Positions 1 through 8,145 of a stretch of DNA of 64,000 nt are shown here, one piece after another. The stretch is from an uncultured Oscillibacter sp. (GTDB lineage: Bacteria; Bacillota; Clostridia; Oscillospirales; Oscillospiraceae). A model generated the notes under the pieces. It saw nothing but the letters and a program-made list of their open reading frames with translations. It was not told the origin of the DNA and searched no databases. Made by a program: the position numbers and the translations under genes. The stretch covers positions 1-64,000 of the forward strand of contig NZ_CANTJS010000007.1 in NCBI RefSeq assembly GCF_947654275.1, given 5' to 3'. Each line of letters opens with the position of its first letter. Position 1 is the stretch's first letter.

Positions 1-369
1 TCTCTTGGCTTTCCCCAACCGAGTTCCTTGTCCAATTTGTTTGACAATCCTACAGGCGGGTCCCCTGAGGGACCCGCCGAGACTGTCGAAAAAACGGATT
101 GCTTTCAGTTTTCGGAAAGGAAGATAGTATGAAAGACAGCGCAGCCCTTGGCGGCTCTGCCGCTTAGGGATGCGGCGTGCCCTTTACGGGTAAACCCATC
201 AGGGGTGTCTTTCATGTTCAATCAATAAGTTTACAAAACTTTTTTGAAGTTTTGTAAACTTGCTCAGCCTGTCGAAAAGACTTTTTCGACAGGCTGAGCG
301 GGTCCCCTGAGGGACCCGCCTTTGTTCTCAGATAATTTTTGTTCTCAGATAATTTTTGTTCTCAGATGG
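1..369. repeat. Non-coding hairpin-rich stretch downstream of nagA
   Basis: No believable gene is visible. The stretch holds a GCGGGTCCC-CTGA-GGGACCCGC hairpin twice (about 57-79 and 298-319). It also holds a 15-bp inverted repeat AAGTTTACAAAACTT/AAGTTTTGTAAACTT (227-261) and a 17-bp perfect stem GCTCAGCCTGTCGAAAA (262-299). The last three hairpins sit back to back and may terminate transcription from the left. Just before the end of nagA lies an 18-bp unit, TTTGTTCTCAGATAATTT, repeated nearly three times (321-367). Long ORFs on the + strand here are antisense shadows of nagA and nagB. Confidence 0.75.
129..215. repeat. Small inverted-repeat-bounded element
   Basis: An 87-bp segment is bounded by the 10-bp inverted repeat ATGAAAGACA / TGTCTTTCAT. 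Its core, TTGGCGGCTCTGCCGC, followed by a GTGCCC...GGGTAAA stretch, resembles the reverse complement of the extra segment at 47211-47267. The two may belong to one short mobile or structural repeat family. No coding potential is seen. Confidence 0.45.
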
Positions 370-1491
370 TTACAGTCCGCCGAAGACGGTCTGACCCCGG
401 AACAGCACCGCTTTCAGCTCCAGGTTCCGGTCCAGCACGGCGACGTTGGCGTCCTTGCCTGCGTCCAGACTGCCCACCCGGTCATAGATGCCCAGGACCC
501 TGGCGGGATTCACCGCCGCCGCGGTCACAGCGTCCTCCAGAGGAATCCCGAAGGAAACCGCCGTCCTCATGCAGCTCATCAGGTCCGTGACGGAACCGGC
601 AATGGTGCCGTCCGCCAGAGTGGCCAGCTTGCCCTGGACCCGCACCGCCTGGCCGCCCAGGGTGTAGTCCCCGTCGGGCATGCCGGCGGCCCGCATGGTG
701 TCGCTGATCAGCACCATCCGCTCCCGGCCCATCAGACGGAAGGTGGCCCGGACCACTGCCGGGTGGATGTGGATGCCGTCGCAGATCAGCTCGCAGTATA
801 CCTCCGGGCTGTCCGCCGCCGCCCCGACGACGCCGGGGTCCCGGTGGGCGAAGGGAGGCATGGCGTTATAGAGGTGTGTGACCTCCCGGGCTCCCGCCTG
901 GAAGGCGGCCAGGGCCGTGTCATAGTTGGCGGTGGTGTGGGCCACGCTGACGGTGACATGCCTGCTGGCCTCCCGGATGAAATCCACGGCTCCCTCCAGC
1001 TCCGGCGCCACCGACACCAGCTTCACCAGTCCCTGAGAGGCCTCAATCAGCGCCTCCAGCTGAGGCAGGCTGGGCTTTTGGAGCCAGGCGCCGTTCTGAG
1101 CGCCCTTCTTCGCCTCGGAGAGGAACGGCCCCTCCAGGTTCACGCCCACCAGCTCGGCCCCCGGTTTTCCGGCGGCGCGGTGAGCGGCGGCGGTTTGGCA
1201 GATGGTCAGAAGCTGTTCTGCCGCCAGGGTCATGCCGGCGGGGCAGATCTGGGTGACGCCCCGGCTGAGCTCATAGGCCGCCATGGTCTCCAGACCCTGA
1301 GGGTCGCCGTCGGAGAAGTCCGCCCCCCGGCAGCCGTGGAAATGGAGGTCCGTCAGACCGGGAATCAGGAAGCAGTCCGCCGCGGCGATGGGGTCCCCGG
1401 CATCGGGGACAATTTTTCCGCCCTCGATGCACAGGTCCCGCTCCACAAAGCCCGCCTGGGGGTCAAATACCCGTGCGCCGGTGAGTCTCAT
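370..1491 (-). CDS. nagA: N-acetylglucosamine-6-phosphate deacetylase
   Basis: A 373-residue cytoplasmic amidohydrolase-fold enzyme that removes acetate from GlcNAc-6-phosphate and feeds the product to NagB. The metal-binding HxH lies in DLHFHG (about residues 49-53). The conserved EGPF motif lies near residue 122 and a LISDTMRAAG motif, carrying the catalytic Asp, near residue 262. Length is normal for the family. The start overlaps the nagB stop by 4 bp, which suggests translational coupling in a nagB-nagA operon. Peptidoglycan or host mucin amino sugars are the likely source of substrate. Confidence 0.95.
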   Translation of the reverse strand: MRLTGARVFDPQAGFVERDLCIEGGKIVPDAGDPIAAADCFLIPGLTDLHFHGCRGADFSDGDPQGLETMAAYELSRGVTQICPAGMTLAAEQLLTICQTAAAHRAAGKPGAELVGVNLEGPFLSEAKKGAQNGAWLQKPSLPQLEALIEASQGLVKLVSVAPELEGAVDFIREASRHVTVSVAHTTANYDTALAAFQAGAREVTHLYNAMPPFAHRDPGVVGAAADSPEVYCELICDGIHIHPAVVRATFRLMGRERMVLISDTMRAAGMPDGDYTLGGQAVRVQGKLATLADGTIAGSVTDLMSCMRTAVSFGIPLEDAVTAAAVNPARVLGIYDRVGSLDAGKDANVAVLDRNLELKAVLFRGQTVFGGL

Positions 1492-2240
1492 ACGGTCATG
1501 ACCCCTTCCCGGTTATCCAGACGGCTCAGGGCCGCCTTGTCCGCGACCAGCACCACGTCCGGGTGGAGCCGGAGGATGGAGGCGGGAAGCTTGGGGGTGA
1601 CGGGGCCGGTGAGGGCCTTGGCCAGGGCGTCGGCCTTGTCCTCGCCGCTGACCACCAGAAGAATTTTCTTTGCCTGCATGATGTGCCTGATGCCCATGGT
1701 CAGAGCCTGGCGGGGCACCTCGTCCTCGGAGGCGAAGAAGCGCTTGTTGGCGTCAATGGTGCTGGGGGCCAGCTCGATGATATGGGTGCCCAGCTCAAAG
1801 CAGTCTCCCGGCTCGTTGAAGCCGATGTGGCCGTTCCGGCCCATGCCCAGCAGCTGGAGGTCCACACCGCCCAGACTCTCAATAAGCCGGTCGTAGCGGG
1901 CGCACTCCGCCCCGGCGTCCTCCGCCAGGCCGTTGGGCACATAGGTGTTTTCCGGCAGGATGTCCACATGGTCAAAAAGGTGCTCCTGCATGAAGTAACG
2001 GTAGCTCTGGGGATGGGTCCCGCTGAGGCCCCAGTACTCGTCCAGGTTGACGCTCTTCACCCGGGCGAAGGACAGGTCTTTTTTCCCGTACCACTCCACC
2101 AGCTGTTCATAGGTCCCCACAGGGCTGGAGCCGGTGGCCAGACCCAGGACGCAGTCCGGCTTCATGATCACCTGGGCGGAGATCACATTGGCTGCCTGAC
2201 GGCTCATGGCGCGGTAATCCGCGCATTCGTAAATTCTCAT
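1488..2240 (-). CDS. nagB: Glucosamine-6-phosphate deaminase
   Basis: Converts glucosamine-6-phosphate to fructose-6-phosphate and ammonia. The motifs GLATGSSPVGTY (about 33-44), NLDEYWGL (about 70) and GMGRNGHIGFNEPG (about 135) are typical of NagB. The ORF track begins 37 codons upstream. I chose the ATG at 2240 because the homologous region starts at MRIYECADY and an AAAGGAGAG site sits just before it; this gives 250 residues, the usual length. It is the first gene of the nagBA operon and has a good promoter about 110 bp upstream. Confidence 0.94.
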   Translation of the reverse strand: MRIYECADYRAMSRQAANVISAQVIMKPDCVLGLATGSSPVGTYEQLVEWYGKKDLSFARVKSVNLDEYWGLSGTHPQSYRYFMQEHLFDHVDILPENTYVPNGLAEDAGAECARYDRLIESLGGVDLQLLGMGRNGHIGFNEPGDCFELGTHIIELAPSTIDANKRFFASEDEVPRQALTMGIRHIMQAKKILLVVSGEDKADALAKALTGPVTPKLPASILRLHPDVVLVADKAALSRLDNREGVMTV

Positions 2241-2357
2241 GGCAATCTCTCCTTTTGACGTTCTTGACGTTGGTTTCGGCGCTTCATCCCGCCGCCCGTG
2301 CCCCGGCGGAAGCCGGCTTTCAGGACTTTTGTGCTTTTCGCCAGAATACATGAAAAT

Positions 2358-2386
2358 ACTATACTAAATTTTGTCAATCCAATCAA
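2358..2386 (-). promoter_or_regulatory. Promoter of nagBA
   Basis: On the minus strand, TTGATT (2386-2381), a 17-bp spacer and TATAGT (2363-2358) form a sigma-A-type promoter. The predicted leader to the nagB start is about 110 nt. I did not recognise an operator in it. Confidence 0.6.
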
Positions 2387-2474
2387 TGGATTTTCGTCCG
2401 TGCTTTTTGTTTTTTTCTCCGCCGGGCCGGGGAGCCGGTCTGCCGTTTAAATGCTGTTAATTTCCCTCTGCCGC

Positions 2475-2502
2475 TTGCAATTCCGGTGGAACGTGCTACA
2501 AT
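2475..2502 (+). promoter_or_regulatory. Promoter of the ior operon
   Basis: TTGCAA, a 16-bp spacer and TACAAT lie about 85 bp before the chosen iorA start. This is the only sigma-A-like pair I see in the spacer divergent from nagB. Confidence 0.55.
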
Positions 2503-2586
2503 GGAAGCCGGAAAAGTCCCGGCGTCGGTTTGGCCGGGGGCCGGGAGACCGATTCTAATTTTTCTAAAGAGGGTGACTCAGGAACT

Positions 2587-4482
2587 ATGGAATGGACGAT
2601 GACAGCCAACGCGCCGGGCACGGCTGCGCTGATGCAGGGCAACGAGGCCATCGTGCGGGGCGCGGTAGAGGCGGGCATCCACTTCGCGGCGTCCTATCCC
2701 GGTTCCCCTTCCTCCCAGATTCTGGGGATGCTGGGGAAGATTGCCCGGGAGCGGAATTTTTACGCCGAGTGGTCCACCAACGAGGTCTGCGCCATTCAGG
2801 CCTGCATGGGCGCGTCCTTCGCCGGGGCGCGGGCGCTGTGCGTGGTAAAGCAGAATGGTCTTCTCTGCACGGCGGACGCCCTGCACTGCGGGGCCCAGCA
2901 GGGCGTGAAGGGCGGTCTGGTGGTGGTGACCAGCGACGACCCAAGCGCTCACTCCAGCACCAATGAGTTCGACTCCCGCTGGCAGGCCCAGTCCGCCAGC
3001 GTGGCGCTGCTGGAGCCCACCACCATGCAGGAGGCCAAGGACATGATTCCCTATGCCTTCGAGCTCTCGGAGCGCGTCGGGCAGATTGTGATTGTCCGGC
3101 TGACCACCCGGGTCTGCCATGGCCGGGGCTGCGTGACCCTGGGGGAGCTGCCGGAGGAGAACAGGCCCCTGGAGCGGGTCCGGGAATGGGACCGGATGGT
3201 GTGCGTGTCCTACATGCACGGCCCCATGCTGGAAAAGCTGGAGGCCCTGCGGGGGGCCTTCAATGAGAGCCCCTATAACCACTATTCCGGCCCGGAGGGG
3301 GCCCGGGACCTGATTGTGGCCGGCGGCACCGGGCGGCTCTACGCCCAGGAGGCCGTGAAGCGGCTGGGTGTTCAGGACCGGGTGGGACTCCTCAGCCTGG
3401 GCGCCCTGTGGCCCCTGCCGGAGGACTACATACTCAAACACCTCCGCGCCGCGGAGCGGGTTTTGATTCTGGAGGAGGTGGACCCCTTCCTGGAACAGGG
3501 CCTGGAGGCCCTGGCGGGCAGGGAGAGGCTGTCCCTGACCTTCCTCGGCCGCGACCACGGGGCCCTGCCCAAAATCGGAGAGCTGGACCCGGACAATGTG
3601 GAAAAGGCCATTTCCGTTCTCACCGGCGCGCCCCTGCCGGAGAAGCGCCTGCCGGAGGGGGCGGGGAAGACGCCTCTGCCTGTCCGGGAGCTGACATTCT
3701 GCGCCGGCTGCCCCCACCGGGCCACCTTTTACCTGCTGAAAAAGGCCCTGCGCCAGGAGAAGAACCCCGGCATTGTGGTGGGCGACATCGGCTGCTACTT
3801 CATGGCGGGCCAGTCCGCCGGGCAGTACGGCTATCAGGCCTGCAACTGCATGGGCTCCGGCGTCAGCATGGCCGAGGGCCTGGGCCAGCTGACCCACTAC
3901 GGACTGGACCAGAAGGTAGTCACCATCTGCGGCGACTCCACCTTCTTCCATACCATCATGCCCGGCATCGTCAACGCCGTCTATCAGAGCGCCAACATGC
4001 TCCTGATTGTGCTGGACAACTCCGCCACCGCCATGACCGGCTTCCAGCCCCATCCCGGCACCGGCCTCACGGCCATGGGGGACCGGGCCAGACCCATGGA
4101 TATTCAGAAGATTCTGGAGGCCATCGGCTGCGAGGTGGAGGTGGCCGACCCCTTCGAGACCGTCCAGGCGGAGAAGACCCTCCGGCGGATGCTGGCCCGG
4201 CGCGGCATGAACGTCCTGATTATGCGCCAGCCCTGCGCCACCCTGAAAACCAAGGAGCGAAAGGGGAAGAAGCCCAGGGTCTGGGTGGACCAGAGCAGGT
4301 GCATCGGTGAGGGCTGCGGCTGCGACAAGCATTGCAGCCGGGTCTGGGGCTGCCCCGGCAACACCTGGGACTTCTCCACAGGCAAGGCCCAGATCGACCC
4401 GGTTACCTGCGTGGGCTGCGGCGTGTGCGCCAAGCTCTGCCCCGCCGGGGCCATTCAAGTGGAAGGAGGAGAGGAAGCATGA
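2587..4482 (+). CDS. iorA: Indolepyruvate:ferredoxin oxidoreductase, alpha subunit
   Basis: The large, thiamine-diphosphate-dependent subunit oxidises arylpyruvates from aromatic amino-acid transamination to aryl-acetyl-CoA with ferredoxin reduction. The N-terminal pyrimidine-binding domain, the FCAGCPHRATFY motif, GDIGCYFMAGQSAG and the C-terminal 2[4Fe-4S] domain (CVGCGVCAKLCP) are all present. The first cluster motif is odd: CIGEGCGCDKHC...GCP has extra cysteines. I start at MEWTM (2587, 631 aa) rather than 2530 because a GAGGGTGA site precedes it. The next gene overlaps it (ATGA). Confidence 0.92.
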   Translation: MEWTMTANAPGTAALMQGNEAIVRGAVEAGIHFAASYPGSPSSQILGMLGKIARERNFYAEWSTNEVCAIQACMGASFAGARALCVVKQNGLLCTADALHCGAQQGVKGGLVVVTSDDPSAHSSTNEFDSRWQAQSASVALLEPTTMQEAKDMIPYAFELSERVGQIVIVRLTTRVCHGRGCVTLGELPEENRPLERVREWDRMVCVSYMHGPMLEKLEALRGAFNESPYNHYSGPEGARDLIVAGGTGRLYAQEAVKRLGVQDRVGLLSLGALWPLPEDYILKHLRAAERVLILEEVDPFLEQGLEALAGRERLSLTFLGRDHGALPKIGELDPDNVEKAISVLTGAPLPEKRLPEGAGKTPLPVRELTFCAGCPHRATFYLLKKALRQEKNPGIVVGDIGCYFMAGQSAGQYGYQACNCMGSGVSMAEGLGQLTHYGLDQKVVTICGDSTFFHTIMPGIVNAVYQSANMLLIVLDNSATAMTGFQPHPGTGLTAMGDRARPMDIQKILEAIGCEVEVADPFETVQAEKTLRRMLARRGMNVLIMRQPCATLKTKERKGKKPRVWVDQSRCIGEGCGCDKHCSRVWGCPGNTWDFSTGKAQIDPVTCVGCGVCAKLCPAGAIQVEGGEEA

Positions 4483-5105
4483 TTCAGCTGAAATACGACC
4501 CTCTGAACATCGTGGTCTGCGGCATCGGCGGCCAGGGCAACGTCCTGGCGGCGGAGGTGGTGGGCAGCGCCATGATCGACCGGGGCTGCCGGGTGGCGGT
4601 GGGTGAGACCTACGGCGCTTCCCAGCGGGGCGGCTCGGTCATGAGCCATGTCCGGGTCTCCCTTCAGGACGACCCCAGCGTGCTGATTCCCTCCGGCGAG
4701 GCCCACATCATCATCGGCTTTGAGCCTCTGGAGACCCTGCGCATCGCCCGGAAATACGCCGGGGCGGACACCGTGGCGGTTTACGACCCCCGGCCCGTCT
4801 ATCCCCTGGGCGTTCTCCAGGGCGTCCAGACCTATCCGGATTTGGACGCGCTCCAGGAGGAAATCCGCAGTCTGACCACCCTGGCCCTGGCGGTGCCCGC
4901 GGCGGACATCGCCATGGAGGCCGGGGACTCCCGGGCCGCCAACATCGCCCTGCTGGGGGCCTTCAGCCAGGTCCCCGGAGCGCCTCTGAGCCGGGAGGAC
5001 CTGGAGAAGATTCTGGCCCGGCGCTTCAAGGGCCCGGTGCTGGAGCTGAATCAAAAGGCCTTCGCCATGGGCTGCGGGGCCGCAGGGAAAGGAGGGGCGC
5101 AGTGA
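4479..5105 (+). CDS. iorB: Indolepyruvate:ferredoxin oxidoreductase, beta subunit
   Basis: The gamma-type pyruvate oxidoreductase domain, which partners IorA. The protein opens with MIQLKYDPLNIVVCGIGGQGNV, and GIGGQG is the family hallmark, followed by GETYGASQRGGSV. The ATG at 4479 overlaps the iorA stop in ATGA and follows a GGAAGGAGGAG site inside iorA. The earlier ORF-track start is an out-of-gene extension. At 208 residues it is near the usual length of about 190-200. Its stop overlaps the start of the next small gene. Confidence 0.92.
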   Translation: MIQLKYDPLNIVVCGIGGQGNVLAAEVVGSAMIDRGCRVAVGETYGASQRGGSVMSHVRVSLQDDPSVLIPSGEAHIIIGFEPLETLRIARKYAGADTVAVYDPRPVYPLGVLQGVQTYPDLDALQEEIRSLTTLALAVPAADIAMEAGDSRAANIALLGAFSQVPGAPLSREDLEKILARRFKGPVLELNQKAFAMGCGAAGKGGAQ

Positions 5106-5362
5106 TGAATTCCATTCAGGTGCGCTTTCTCCACCCCTTCAGCGGCGAGGCGCTGACCGTGTCCCTGCTCAGGGACACCCGTTTCTCCGGGCTGACGGCG
5201 CTGCTGTATGAAAAGGGCTTTCTGGAGCCCCAGAAGCCCGGCTACCGCTATCTCTATCAGGAACACCTGTGCGGCACGGGCCGCGTCTTGGGGGACTATA
5301 TCCCGGAGAGCGCCGGGGAGATGACCTTGGAGATCTTCGCGTTCCCGGAAGTTCTGGTTTAA
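5105..5362 (+). CDS. Small unknown protein in the ior operon
   Basis: An 85-residue soluble protein (86 if the overlapping GTG at 5102 is used), translationally coupled to iorB through TGATG. I do not recognise a family. The short alternating pattern (IQVRFLHPF...GEMTLEIFAF) would suit a small ubiquitin-like beta-grasp fold, but that is a guess. It lies between iorB and the FrhB-like gene with no gap, so a role as an assembly or electron-transfer accessory of this oxidoreductase is possible. Codon use matches its neighbours. Confidence 0.7.
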   Translation: MNSIQVRFLHPFSGEALTVSLLRDTRFSGLTALLYEKGFLEPQKPGYRYLYQEHLCGTGRVLGDYIPESAGEMTLEIFAFPEVLV

Positions 5363-5378
5363 AGGAGGGAGAACGACC

Positions 5379-6488
5379 ATGCTGAGTACGATTGCGCTGG
5401 ATACCCAGGTGCTCCGGCCGGGCCTTTGCACCGGCTGCGGCGCCTGTCAGGGGCTGTGCCCTTATTGGAGCTCCGTGAAGGGACGGACGGTTCTCCTCTT
5501 CGACTGTGAGCGGCTGGACGGCCGCTGCCAGCGGTTCTGTCCCCGGATGCCCACGGACCTGGACGCCCTGCGGAGGAAGTTTTTCCCGGCGGAGACCATT
5601 CTCCCCGAAATCGGCCCCTATCGGGGGCTCTGCCTGACCCGGGCCGCCGACCCGGCGGTCCGTGCCCGCGCCCAGCACGGCGGCACCGTGACCGCCCTGG
5701 TGGAGCTGGCGATGAAGGAGGGCTTTATCGACGCCGCCGTTCTCACCCGGTCCCACGGCGGACTGGACCCCGAGGGGGTCCTGGCCGCCACGCCGGAGGA
5801 GGTCCGGCAGTGCGGGGGGAGCAGCTTCCAGATTCCCCCTACCCTGGCGGAGCTGAACCGGGCCTTGAAGGAGGACCGTTATCACAAAATTGGCGTGGTG
5901 GGCACCCCCTGCAAGACCCTGGCGGTCTATAAGATGATGGCGAACCCCCTGCCGGACAACGACAACCACGCCGGGAACATCGGCATGGTCTTCGGTCTCT
6001 TCTGCGGCTGGGGCCTGGACTGGGAGGGCCTCCGCGACCTGGCCCTGTCTCACTGCAACCTGAACATGCTGAGCCATATGGATATTCCTCCCAGCAAGTT
6101 CCACTCTCTGGAGCTGACCGAATACAGGAGGAGCGTGTCTGTGGATTTGGATGAAGTCCTGCCGCTGGTCCGGCCCGCCTGCCGGGCCTGCACAGACATG
6201 ACGGCGGAGTTTGCCGATCTCTCTGTCGGCGGAGCCCGGAGCGCCAACGGCTGGGACGTGGACAAGGGGTGGAATCAGGTGATTGTCCGGTCCGAAAAGG
6301 GCGAAGCCCTGCTGAAGCTGGCCCGGGAACAGGGCGTGCTGGAGTTCAGGGACCCCATGGAGGGGGGACTGGAGAAGCTGAAAAAGGCGTCTCTGGGCAA
6401 GAAGCGCACCGGCGTGAAGGCCGTGCGGGACCTCACCGGCGGCCTGGGCTATCTGGAGCCCAGCGCGGCGCTGTTTGAAAATCTGTAA
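5379..6488 (+). CDS. F420-hydrogenase/dehydrogenase beta-subunit (FrhB/FdhB) family Fe-S protein
   Basis: A 369-residue iron-sulfur flavoprotein family member. The N-terminal CTGCGACQGLCP motif binds a [4Fe-4S] cluster. The VVGTPCKTLAVYKMM motif and the C-terminal CRACTDMTAEFADLSVGG block are characteristic of the FrhB/FdhB C-terminal domain. It starts after a strong AAAGGAGGGAG site. Downstream of iorAB it may pass electrons between ferredoxin and another carrier. In non-methanogens the family is not tied to F420, so the true acceptor is unknown. Confidence 0.85.
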   Translation: MLSTIALDTQVLRPGLCTGCGACQGLCPYWSSVKGRTVLLFDCERLDGRCQRFCPRMPTDLDALRRKFFPAETILPEIGPYRGLCLTRAADPAVRARAQHGGTVTALVELAMKEGFIDAAVLTRSHGGLDPEGVLAATPEEVRQCGGSSFQIPPTLAELNRALKEDRYHKIGVVGTPCKTLAVYKMMANPLPDNDNHAGNIGMVFGLFCGWGLDWEGLRDLALSHCNLNMLSHMDIPPSKFHSLELTEYRRSVSVDLDEVLPLVRPACRACTDMTAEFADLSVGGARSANGWDVDKGWNQVIVRSEKGEALLKLAREQGVLEFRDPMEGGLEKLKKASLGKKRTGVKAVRDLTGGLGYLEPSAALFENL

Positions 6489-6509
6489 GTCTGCAAAAAC
6501 TGGAAAAGA

Positions 6510-6554
6510 CCCGTTTCCCGGCGCTGCTGAGAGCCCGGGAGACGGGCCTTTTTT
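6510..6554 (+). terminator. Terminator of the ior operon
   Basis: CCCGTTTCCCGG pairs with CCGGGAGACGGG (one wobble), followed by CCTTTTTT. It lies directly after the FrhB-like gene. A 18-bp unit, GTTCGACTTCTTTTGCGC, is then repeated twice up to the end of the convergent HAD gene. Confidence 0.8.
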
Positions 6555-6596
6555 ACGTGTTCGACTTCTTTTGCGCGTTCGACTTCTTTTGCGCGT

Positions 6597-7376
6597 TCAG
6601 TCAAGGAATGCCGCTCGCAAGGTCTCTGCCACGGTCCGGCAGCGGTTCGGGATTTTCTCCCGGAGCTCCGGAGCGGCGGTCTCCATGATATAGGGCCGGC
6701 CCACCCGCTCCAGCATGGGCAGGTCGTTGTAGTTGTCCCCGAAGGCCATGACCTCCTCCAGGCCGATGCCCAGGGCGGCGCAGAGCCGGGTCAGCCCTGT
6801 GCCCTTGTCCGCCAGGGTGAAGTCCACCCAGGCCTCTCCGGCAATGGCGGCCCGAAAGACGCCGCCCCAGCGGGGGGACAGGGCCTGCCAGGTCTCCTCC
6901 AGACAGCCGGGGCACCAGGCGGAGACCTTGACGATGTCCTCAGGGACCTGGTCCGGCGAGGCCAGGGTCACGGTGCGGTTGCCCACAAAATCCCGGACCA
7001 GCTCCAGCATGCCCGGCCTCTTGGGGAAGATGTAGCTGGTGTTCTCCCCGGAGACCAGCACCTCCGCCTCTGGCAGGGCGGCGATGTCCCGGCACAGGGC
7101 TTCCGCCCGGGGGCGGTCCATGACGGTCTTGGCCAGAACGGGGCCGGGGCTGCCGGGGCCGAAGACCACCGCCCCGTTTTCACAGAGAAAGGGGAGCCGG
7201 TCCGCCGCCGGGGCGAAGAGCCGCCGGAGGCTGCTGTACTGCCGCCCGCTGGCGGGGCAGAAGAGAATGCCCCGCTCCGCCAGACGGCGGATTTCCTGAA
7301 AAATTTCCTCCGGGATTTCCGTGGCTCCGTTTTGAAGCAGGGTCCCGTCAATGTCGCTGGCAATCAGGCGGATCAT
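6597..7376 (-). CDS. Cof-type HAD-IIB phosphatase
   Basis: A 259-residue cytoplasmic haloacid-dehalogenase-superfamily hydrolase. Motif I is ASDIDGTLL near the N terminus, the cap region opens with FLCENGAVV, and the metal site is AFGDNYNDLPML. These place it with the Cof/YbiV sugar-phosphate phosphatases; the substrate cannot be read from sequence. It follows the response regulator by 28 bp with an AAAGGAGGACG site, so it is probably the last gene of the sensor operon. Phosphorylated substrates would fit the neighbouring transporter. Confidence 0.85.
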   Translation of the reverse strand: MIRLIASDIDGTLLQNGATEIPEEIFQEIRRLAERGILFCPASGRQYSSLRRLFAPAADRLPFLCENGAVVFGPGSPGPVLAKTVMDRPRAEALCRDIAALPEAEVLVSGENTSYIFPKRPGMLELVRDFVGNRTVTLASPDQVPEDIVKVSAWCPGCLEETWQALSPRWGGVFRAAIAGEAWVDFTLADKGTGLTRLCAALGIGLEEVMAFGDNYNDLPMLERVGRPYIMETAAPELREKIPNRCRTVAETLRAAFLD

Positions 7377-7404
7377 GCCGCGTCCTCCTTTTCCTCCGCC
7401 GGCG

Positions 7405-8145
7405 CTACCGGCAGGTATCCTGATATTCCGAGGGGCTCATGCCCGTCACCTTCTTGAAGGTGGCGGAGAAATGGGTGATGTCCCGGTAGCCCACCTGCTC
7501 CGCCACCTCGTAGACCTTCACCCGGCAGTCCCGCAGCAGCTCCATGGCCTTCTGAATGCGGTAGCGGGTCAGGTAGTTCAGCAGGGTGTAGTCCGTTTCC
7601 TTCTTGAAGGTGTGGCTCAGGTGCCCCTCGCTGAGGCCCAGGTTCTGGGCAATGGCGCTGATGGTGATGCCGGGGTCGCTGTAGTGGACGCCGATGTAGT
7701 CCATGGCCTCCAGGACGTATTTGCTCTTGTCCCCCTTTTTCAGCCCCGGCAGGGGAAGGGGGCCGCCGCCCCGCTCCGTCCGCCGCCGCAGGGCCGTCAC
7801 CGCCTGCTCCAGGTCGCCGTCGTGGAAGGGCTTGAGAAGAAAGTCCACCGCCCCCAGCCGCAGGGCGCTCCGGGCGTAGGTGAAGCTGTCATAGGCGGTG
7901 AGGATGATGACATAGACCTGGTTCCCCCTCTCCCGGAGGCGGCGGACCATCTCCAGACCGTCCATCTGGGGCATTTTCAAATCCGTGATAATCAGGGAGG
8001 GATTCAGCCGCTCCACGGCCTCCAGGCCCTCCAGCCCGTTGGAGGCCTCTCCCACGACGACGCAGTCCAGCGCCGCCCAGTCCACCGCCAGGACGATGCC
8101 CCTGCGGATCATCTCCTCGTCCTCCACTACCAGCACTTTCAGCAT
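7405..8145 (-). CDS. Response regulator, receiver plus AraC-type DNA-binding domain (YesN-like)
   Basis: A 246-residue transcription regulator. The receiver has the acidic pocket VVEDEE, the phospho-acceptor Asp in IITDLKMPQMDG (about residue 55) and the lysine in FLLKPFHDGD. The C terminus has two helix-turn-helix units ending GYRDITHFSATFKKVTGMSPSEY, typical of AraC. I chose the start at 8145 (GGAGGAGGAACAAGCATG), which overlaps the kinase gene by 7 bp; the longer ORF is an upstream extension. Its likely target is the divergent ABC importer operon or its own operon. Confidence 0.93.
   Translation of the reverse strand: MLKVLVVEDEEMIRRGIVLAVDWAALDCVVVGEASNGLEGLEAVERLNPSLIITDLKMPQMDGLEMVRRLRERGNQVYVIILTAYDSFTYARSALRLGAVDFLLKPFHDGDLEQAVTALRRRTERGGGPLPLPGLKKGDKSKYVLEAMDYIGVHYSDPGITISAIAQNLGLSEGHLSHTFKKETDYTLLNYLTRYRIQKAMELLRDCRVKVYEVAEQVGYRDITHFSATFKKVTGMSPSEYQDTCR

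Noticed and set aside
2530-2586. Upstream start of iorA
   Set aside because: The extra 19 residues lie before the ribosome-binding site and have no resemblance to the family.
5379-6488. True coenzyme F420 hydrogenase subunit
   Set aside because: Only the FrhB/FdhB-type subunit is present, with no hydrogenase large or small subunit; the family is broad in bacteria without F420.
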